A DNA stretch of 6,019 nt from Streptococcaceae bacterium (GTDB lineage: Bacteria > Bacillota > Bacilli > Lactobacillales > Streptococcaceae). The notes beneath the pieces were generated by a model. That model was given only the letters and a program-made list of their open reading frames with translations, did not search any database and was not told the DNA's origin. Location: positions 1 through 6,019 of the forward strand of contig CADFQU010000063.1 in the NCBI GenBank assembly GCA_902836505.1, read 5' to 3'. This document shows positions 1 through 6,019 of this stretch, one piece after another. Each line of letters begins with the position of its first letter. Position 1 is the first letter of the stretch. Both the position numbers and the translations under genes were made by a program.

Positions 1-5
1 TTTTT

Positions 6-13
6 CTCCTTTT
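6..13 (-). promoter_or_regulatory. Shine-Dalgarno of a minus-strand gene that starts just beyond the left edge
   Basis: On the minus strand this reads AAAAGGAG, followed by AAAAA up to the end of the window. No start codon lies inside the window, so it should fall within the next few bases to the left. A promoter and a structured leader lie upstream (separate entries), which supports a real gene there. The identity of that gene cannot be seen from this window. Confidence 0.75.
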
Positions 14-16
14 CGT

Positions 17-130
17 CTATTTAAGATAATAGGCTAGCTCCACAAGAAAACCGACATGCGTTGCGTGGCAATGCAACCGAGCGTGTCGCAACCTCTTGCA
101 TCAAAGCTAATAGCTGTTTTTCACAGCACC
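17..130 (-). other. Structured 5' leader RNA of the off-window gene (candidate cis-regulator)
   Basis: Between the predicted transcription start (about 130) and the Shine-Dalgarno there are about 115 nt rich in complementary segments, read here on the minus strand. An outer helix can form between 103-110 (TTAGCTTT) and 34-41 (GGAGCTAG), with three G-U pairs. Inside it, 96-102 (GATGCAA) pairs with 70-76 (TTGCATT). Competing pairings exist: 73-77 with 60-64 (GTTGC/GCAAC), 87-91 with 61-65 (TTGCG/CGCAA), and 84-88 with 52-56 (CGACA/TGTCG). A last AU-rich hairpin, CTATT/AATAG (28-32 with 17-21), sits four bases from the Shine-Dalgarno. Mutually exclusive helices next to a ribosome binding site suit a riboswitch or a ribosomal-protein-type leader. 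I do not recognise the family, and the pairings were found by eye. Confidence 0.4.
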
Positions 131-135
131 ATAGT

Positions 136-194
136 AGTTTAACACAATGAAAGGCTCAATGCAAGGGATTTGAACAGATTTTTTTCGTTTTTTT
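136..194 (-). promoter_or_regulatory. Promoter of the off-window minus-strand gene, with A-tract upstream element
   Basis: On the minus strand the -35 is TTGCAT (159-164), the spacer is exactly 17 bases, and the -10 is TAAACT (136-141) preceded by TGT, so it is an extended -10. Two runs of seven A separated by CG (179-194) lie at about -50 to -65 and resemble an UP element. Together these indicate a strong sigma-A promoter starting near 130. It lies downstream of the tgt terminator, so the gene beyond the edge has its own transcript. Confidence 0.7.
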
Positions 195-247
195 AATGAA
201 AGTGTTTTCGAAAGAAATAGAGTACTAAAAAAGTTGCTATTATATAG

Positions 248-301
248 AAAAAAGGAGCAAGATGGAACAAATTTATATTCAAATTTGTTCTGTCTCGCTC
301 C
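248..301 (-). terminator. tgt: Intrinsic terminator of tgt
   Basis: Read on the minus strand, this is a long hairpin with outer arms GGAGC (297-301) and GCTCC (254-258), continued by a G-U pair and AGA/TCT. After a 2x2 internal loop come ten perfect pairs, GAACAAATTT (281-290) with AAATTTGTTC (265-274), around a six-base loop. Six consecutive T follow directly (248-253). Strong stem plus T-tract is the classic Rho-independent terminator. It ends the tgt message about 140 bases after the tgt stop codon and insulates the next promoter. Confidence 0.85.
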
Positions 302-307
302 CTCACA

Positions 308-358
308 GTTGATTGGGTTATCTTCGGAGCTTCATAAGCTCCAAGGATAGCAATCAAC
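308..358. repeat. Imperfect inverted repeat (snapback hairpin) in the tgt 3' untranslated region
   Basis: Outer arms GTTGATTG (308-315) and CAATCAAC (351-358) are perfect complements, and inner arms GGAGCTT (326-332) and AAGCTCC (336-342) enclose only three bases. The stretches between them pair partially, with wobbles and a two-base bulge. The structure sits only six bases from the terminator stem and has no T-tract of its own. It may be a 3'-end stabiliser or a copy of a dispersed streptococcal intergenic element. The remainder, 359-440, holds only short stems (CTGC/GCAG at 361-374; GGCTG/CAGCC at 395-416) and no gene. Confidence 0.6.
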
Positions 359-440
359 CACTGCGTCTAGCAGTTGTTTCTATTATTCTCAGATGGCTGT
401 AGTCTTTTCTCCAGCCTTTGTTCTTTATATGTAGCTCTTC

Positions 441-2622
<2,182 letters not shown>

Positions 2623-2635
2623 CAAAGAAAACAAG

Positions 2636-2690
2636 AGAACCCACCTTCGATTGGAGCCATTCTCCAAAGCACTAGGTGGGTTCTTTATTC
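2636..2690 (+). terminator. Terminator after the DUF975 gene, probably bidirectional
   Basis: Perfect 11-base arms AGAACCCACCT (2636-2646) and AGGTGGGTTCT (2674-2684) enclose a loop that itself folds into TTGGAG/CTCCAA (2651-2656 with 2662-2667). On the plus strand TTATTC follows, 14 bases after the stop codon. On the minus strand the stem is followed by a T-rich stretch, CTTGTTTTCTTTG, so it could also stop the converging CoA-binding gene transcript. Confidence 0.8.
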
Positions 2691-2693
2691 TCT

Positions 2694-2720
2694 ATAAGGA
2701 AATCACTCCTTATTTATTTT
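2694..2720 (+). terminator. Second, weaker terminator-like hairpin in tandem
   Basis: ATAAGGA (2694-2700) and TCCTTAT (2707-2713) form seven pairs around a six-base loop, followed by TTATTTT. It lies only ten bases past the first terminator and works only in the plus direction, because the minus side lacks a T-tract. The stem is AU-rich, so it is probably a backup. A further small hairpin without a T-tract, TTCATC/GATGAA (2736-2751), lies between here and the next gene. Confidence 0.5.
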
Positions 2721-2780
2721 AACCCTAGTGTCATCTTCATCACTGGATGAAACATACGAGGTTCTGTGATGGATCAAAGA

Positions 2781-3221
2781 CTATTCTTCTCCCAAGACCA
2801 AACGAGTATGCTCGCGTTTGATACAGCGGTTCATGACGATATCTTCTCGTCCAGCTCCACGAAGAATGTCTTCTGCTTCTTGATTTTCCAGCTCCAATTG
2901 GGCCCAGAAGATCTTCGCATCCGTCTCAATAAAATCACGCGCAACATCTGGTAAAAATTCACTGCGACGGTATATATCTACAATATCTACTGGGAAAGGA
3001 ATTTCCTGCAAGCTAGCATACACCGTTTCTCCAAGGATCTGGCCTCCTGCCGCACGAGGATTGACGGGAATAATCCGATAGCCCCGCTCTTGCATCTCCT
3101 TGCTAACACGATGGCTGGTCGTATCCTCACGGTCAGATAGTCCGACTACGGCGATGATCTTGCTAGTTTCTAGGTAATGTTTGATAACGCCATCACTAGG
3201 ATTGCGAAAAGAATAAGCCAT
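2781..3221 (-). CDS. CoA-binding domain protein (YccU/CoA_binding_2-like)
   Basis: Product of 146 residues, a single-domain cytosolic protein of the Rossmann-type CoA-binding family. Visible features: the nucleotide-binding turn IAVVGLSD (23-30), HRVSKEMQERGYRIIPVNP (37-55) covering the following helix and second strand, DIVDIYRR (79-86), the acidic WAQLELEN (106-113), and the C-terminal signature MNRCIKREHTRL (130-141) with conserved Cys133. The length is typical for the family. The start at 3221 is supported by AAAAGGAG six bases upstream (3228-3235). It has its own promoter at 3257-3285 and follows polA on the same strand after a 133-base gap, so it may also receive some polA read-through. 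The biochemical role of this family in bacteria is not established; CoA binding is inferred from the fold. Confidence 0.9.
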   Translation of the reverse strand: MAYSFRNPSDGVIKHYLETSKIIAVVGLSDREDTTSHRVSKEMQERGYRIIPVNPRAAGGQILGETVYASLQEIPFPVDIVDIYRRSEFLPDVARDFIETDAKIFWAQLELENQEAEDILRGAGREDIVMNRCIKREHTRLVLGEE

Positions 3222-3256
3222 ATGAATCTCCTTTTGTATGCGTTTCCTTTCTTTAA

Positions 3257-3285
3257 ATAGTATAATAATACGAAGGGCATTGCAA
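3257..3285 (-). promoter_or_regulatory. Promoter of the CoA-binding protein gene
   Basis: On the minus strand: -35 TTGCAA (3280-3285), 17-base spacer, -10 TACTAT (3257-3262). The predicted start near 3250 gives a leader of about 30 bases before the ATG at 3221. It lies downstream of the polA terminator-like hairpin, so the gene can be expressed independently of polA. Confidence 0.7.
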
Positions 3286-3297
3286 GTGTTTGTCGTT

Positions 3298-3333
3298 AAA
3301 AGCGGTAGGAAACTGAAAAGTCTCTACCGCTTT
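3298..3333 (-). terminator. polA: Terminator-like hairpin after polA
   Basis: Arms AAAGCGGTAG (3324-3333 on the minus strand) and CTACCGCTTT (3299-3308) form ten perfect pairs around a 15-base loop, starting 21 bases after the polA stop codon. The T-run is short: three T are inside the stem and only one lies beyond it before AACG. Termination may therefore be incomplete and allow some read-through into the CoA-binding gene. Confidence 0.6.
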
Positions 3334-3354
3334 CTGTTTTGAACAAACTCAATC

Positions 3355-6000
3355 TTATTTGGCTTCATACCATGTTTTGCCTTCATTCTCATCAGCTTCT
3401 AGTGGAACTGCAAGATTGATAGCGGATTCCATGGTCTCTTTGACGAGTTCTTTGATCGCTGCCAGTTCATCACTTGGTACTTGCAGAACAATTTCGTCGT
3501 GGACCTGAAGAAGCATCTTGGTCTTGTATGCTCCTGCTTCTAGCGCTTGGTCCAAGTGGATCATAGCAATTTTCAAGATATCGGCTGCCGATCCTTGGAT
3601 TGGTGAGTTGATAGCCGTCCGCTCCGCAAAGCCTCGAACATTGAAGTTGCGAGAATTGATATCTGGAATCTCCCGACGGCGCTTGAAGAGAGTTTCTACA
3701 TAGCCTTTATCACGCGCTTCCCGCACCACTCTCTCCATATAGTCCTTGATGCCAGGGTAGCGTTCGAAGTAAGTCTCAATGTAGGCCTTAGCTTCTTTTC
3801 GGCTGATCCCTAGGTTGTTAGACAGTCCAAAGTCGGAAATCCCATAAACCACACCGAAGTTTACTGCTTTTGCATTGCGACGGTCATTCGGCGTCACATC
3901 TTCTGGTTTTTCAATATTGAAGACCCGCATAGCAGTCGATGTATGGATATCTGCCCCATGCTGAAAGGCATCAATCAAATGCTCATCTCCCGAAATATGG
4001 GCCAAGACGCGCAATTCGATCTGTGAATAGTCCGAACTGAGCAAGACACTGTTTTCCTCTTCTGGGACAAAGGCCTTTCGAATAAGGCGACCTTGCTCCA
4101 AACGGACAGGAATGTTTTGCAGGTTGGGATCCACGCTGGACAAACGGCCCGTCTGCGTCAAATCTTGCACATAGCGGGTATGGATCTTCCCATCTTCCAA
4201 AATCCAATCTTGAAGACCAATGACATAGGTCGATTGAATCTTGGCAATTTGGCGGTATTCAAGAATCTTAGACACGATCGGAGCGATTGGAGCCAGACGT
4301 TCCAAGACATCAACAGCTGTGGAATAGCCGGTTTTTGTCTTTTTGGTATATTCGAGAGGAAGTTCCAATTTTTCAAAGAGGATGACCCCCAATTGTTTTG
4401 GAGAATTGATGTTAAATTCTTCTCCAGCAAGCTCGTAGATTTCTTGGGTCAAGCGCTCCAAAACTACCTCGTTTTCCACCTGCATATCTTGGAGGGTCTG
4501 GCGCTCTACTTTAATCCCTGCGATTTCCATCTTGGCCAAAACAGCTGCTAGTGGTTGCTCCATATCATAGAGCAGATCTAGTTGGTCGTGAGCTTTTAGT
4601 TGCTCCGTCATAGGCTCTTCAGTGTCTAGTAAAACAGCGACTTTTCGTGCCAAATGCTCTAATAGGACCGCCTTTTCTGGAATAGCTTTTTTGACTCCCT
4701 TGCCATAAACAACTTCGTCCAGCGGCAACGCAATCTGACTATAGAGACTCGCAATGGTGGAAATTTCATTGTCCTCTACGGTCGACAAGAGATACTTGGC
4801 CAATCGACTGTCAAACGCGGGATTTTGCAAGGTAATACCTAAGTGGCTGAGCAAGACCTTGGCCCGCTTGAAGTCATAAACCTTGAGGGGCGTTTTTTCA
4901 AGAAATTCTTTAAAAATTGGTGTTTGTAAAAGACTACTGTCTGTGCTAGCGTAGATCTGACCTTTTGTCCCCCATGCAAAACCGATGATGGGCTCTGTAT
5001 GGTAATTGTCCCCAAACATCTCAAAATGGAAGAAACTATCATCCGTGAGCATATCTGAGGTTACCTGCTCGACTTCTGTGTAGTCAAGGGCTACAGGAGT
5101 TGTTGCTTCTCCACTTAAATCCAAGGCTTGGCGAAGTTGCTTAAAGCCCATCTCCTCATAAAACTTGGCGAGATTTTCTAGATGAGGGCCCGTATAGGTG
5201 ATATCGTCCAAGCCAATTTCAATGGGCGCATTGGTATCGATGGTCGCAAGGGTCTTGGACAGGTAGGCTTGCTCCTTATCGTTGATGAGATTCTCCTTCA
5301 TTTTGGAAGCCTTCATCTCGTCAATATGCTCGTAAATGCCATCGAGAGAGCCGTACTCTAGGAGTAGTTTAATCCCAGTCTTTTCTCCAATCTTGGTAAC
5401 ACCTGGGATATTATCCGACTTATCTCCCATCAAGGCCTTGAGGTCGATAAACTGCTCCGGTGTCAGTCCCATCTTTTCTTTCAGATAGGCTGGAGTGAAT
5501 TCTTCAAACTCTGCCACCCCTTTTTTGGAGATTTCAACCACCGTATTGTCATCCGTTAGCTGGATCAAGTCCTTGTCCCCAGAGACAATAGTGACCTCAA
5601 AGGGCACCGAGGTAGCTTCTGCCATCTTATCGAGCGTTCCAATAATGTCATCCGCTTCATACTGGGCCAGCTCATAATGGCGGATTCCCAGATGGTCCAA
5701 TTGCTCGCGAATGAAAGGGAACTGCTCGCGGAATTCATCTGGTGTCTTTGCCCGCCCGCCCTTGTAGTCGGCATACAGCTCCGTCCGAAAGGTCGTCTTT
5801 CCTGCATCGAAAGCAACGAGGACATGGGTCGGTTGGATGCGCTCCAAGAGATGACTCAACATGAGGTTAAAGCCATAGACCGCATTGGTATGCAACCCAT
5901 TGGCATTTTTGAAGCGATCGATTTGATTATAAAGTGCAAAAAAGGCACGAAAAGCGACGGAGGACCCGTCGATGAGTAGTAATTTATTCTTTTTTTCCAT
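3355..6000 (-). CDS. polA: DNA polymerase I
   Basis: Cytosolic repair polymerase that fills gaps and removes RNA primers from Okazaki fragments. The product is 881 residues, full length for the family. The 5'-3' exonuclease/flap domain (about 1-290) keeps its metal ligands: LLLIDGSS (Asp11), AFDAG (Asp65), YEADD (Glu115, Asp117, Asp118), SGDKD (Asp142, Asp144) and GDKSDNIPG (Asp193, Asp196). The middle 3'-5' exonuclease-like domain (about 310-480) is degenerate: the DxE motif reads HFE (325-327) and the YxxxD motif is not recognisable, so proofreading should be absent, as in other Gram-positive PolI enzymes. The polymerase domain is intact: motif A DYSQIELR (Asp657), O-helix RRNAKAVNFGVVYG (Arg707, Lys711, Phe715, Tyr719), motif C VHDE (Asp835). 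The start at 6000 fits the family N-terminus, although no Shine-Dalgarno precedes it and the frame stays open to the window edge. Confidence 0.97.
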   Translation of the reverse strand: MEKKNKLLLIDGSSVAFRAFFALYNQIDRFKNANGLHTNAVYGFNLMLSHLLERIQPTHVLVAFDAGKTTFRTELYADYKGGRAKTPDEFREQFPFIREQLDHLGIRHYELAQYEADDIIGTLDKMAEATSVPFEVTIVSGDKDLIQLTDDNTVVEISKKGVAEFEEFTPAYLKEKMGLTPEQFIDLKALMGDKSDNIPGVTKIGEKTGIKLLLEYGSLDGIYEHIDEMKASKMKENLINDKEQAYLSKTLATIDTNAPIEIGLDDITYTGPHLENLAKFYEEMGFKQLRQALDLSGEATTPVALDYTEVEQVTSDMLTDDSFFHFEMFGDNYHTEPIIGFAWGTKGQIYASTDSSLLQTPIFKEFLEKTPLKVYDFKRAKVLLSHLGITLQNPAFDSRLAKYLLSTVEDNEISTIASLYSQIALPLDEVVYGKGVKKAIPEKAVLLEHLARKVAVLLDTEEPMTEQLKAHDQLDLLYDMEQPLAAVLAKMEIAGIKVERQTLQDMQVENEVVLERLTQEIYELAGEEFNINSPKQLGVILFEKLELPLEYTKKTKTGYSTAVDVLERLAPIAPIVSKILEYRQIAKIQSTYVIGLQDWILEDGKIHTRYVQDLTQTGRLSSVDPNLQNIPVRLEQGRLIRKAFVPEEENSVLLSSDYSQIELRVLAHISGDEHLIDAFQHGADIHTSTAMRVFNIEKPEDVTPNDRRNAKAVNFGVVYGISDFGLSNNLGISRKEAKAYIETYFERYPGIKDYMERVVREARDKGYVETLFKRRREIPDINSRNFNVRGFAERTAINSPIQGSAADILKIAMIHLDQALEAGAYKTKMLLQVHDEIVLQVPSDELAAIKELVKETMESAINLAVPLEADENEGKTWYEAK

Positions 6001-6006
6001 AGGCCT

Positions 6007-6015
6007 ATTATACCA
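6007..6015 (-). promoter_or_regulatory. polA: Extended -10 of the polA promoter
   Basis: On the minus strand this reads TGGTATAAT, a perfect extended -10, ending six bases before the polA ATG. A start seven bases after the element would fall on the A of the ATG. Any -35 would lie beyond the right edge, near 6030, and cannot be seen. Confidence 0.65.
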
Positions 6016-6019
6016 CGAA

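Noticed and set aside
34..110. Lysine riboswitch, because the minus strand contains AAGAGGTTGCGAC and a GGAGCTAGCC-like end.
   Set aside because: The lysine riboswitch is about 180 nt and needs further conserved core elements that are missing here; only about 75 nt separate the two ends.
179..194. T-runs on the plus strand taken as a plus-strand terminator.
   Set aside because: No stem precedes them on the plus strand and no plus-strand gene ends here. They fit better as the A-tract upstream of the minus-strand promoter.
262..312. A 16-codon plus-strand ORF (starts MEQIYIQ) with an extended -10 (TGCTATTAT, 235-243) and AAAAGGAG just upstream.
   Set aside because: The apparent Shine-Dalgarno is the A-run and first stem arm of the tgt terminator on the other strand, and the codons lie inside that hairpin. 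The terminator explains all of it.
248..358. Known pneumococcal BOX, RUP or SPRITE repeats.
   Set aside because: None of the sequence signatures I remember for these families is present.
3261..3266. TATAAT on the plus strand as a plus-strand promoter.
   Set aside because: There is no -35, no TG extension and no plus-strand gene downstream. The site lies within the minus-strand promoter of the CoA-binding gene.
3268..3275. Competence (ComX) cin-box, from TACGAAGG.
   Set aside because: It matches only the first six bases of TACGAATA and faces away from any gene.
4093..4551. A 152-codon open frame on the plus strand within polA.
   Set aside because: It is antisense to well-conserved polymerase codons, has no recognisable motif, and is a shadow of polA. 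The same applies to the other short frames inside tgt, polA and the CoA-binding gene.

Overview
The window looks like ordinary chromosomal backbone of a low-GC Gram-positive coccus, most likely a Streptococcus of the mitis/sanguinis/parasanguinis type. The basis is the wording of the Tgt and PolI proteins, the AAAGGAG-type ribosome binding sites, the frequent extended -10 (TGnTATAAT-like) promoters, and a PolI with a degenerate proofreading domain. The species call is recognition from memory, not a search.

Layout: (1) Bases 1-440 hold no complete gene. Read on the minus strand they contain the 3' end of the tgt transcript (a snapback hairpin, then a strong intrinsic terminator). A well-formed promoter with an upstream A-tract follows, then a leader of about 130 nt that ends in a Shine-Dalgarno sequence at the very left edge. 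A minus-strand gene must therefore start just outside the window. (2) tgt, queuine/preQ1 tRNA-ribosyltransferase, is on the minus strand at 441-1583. (3) A compact divergent promoter region at 1584-1734 serves tgt and a plus-strand DUF975 membrane protein gene (1735-2622). (4) A convergent intergenic region at 2623-2780 carries two tandem terminator-like hairpins. (5) A small minus-strand CoA-binding (Rossmann) protein gene at 2781-3221 has its own promoter. (6) polA (DNA polymerase I, 881 codons) is on the minus strand at 3355-6000, with an extended -10 element so close to its ATG that the message may be leaderless.

These genes do not form a shared pathway. Tgt modifies tRNA, PolI does repair and Okazaki-fragment processing, and the DUF975 and CoA-binding proteins have no established role. 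Each gene seems to have its own promoter, and terminator-like hairpins separate them, so there is probably no operon apart from possible weak read-through from polA into the CoA-binding gene. I found no mobile element, CRISPR array, tRNA, rRNA or defence system. The parts most worth a second look are regulatory: the minus-strand leader at the left edge, the structured tgt leader, and the likely leaderless polA start.
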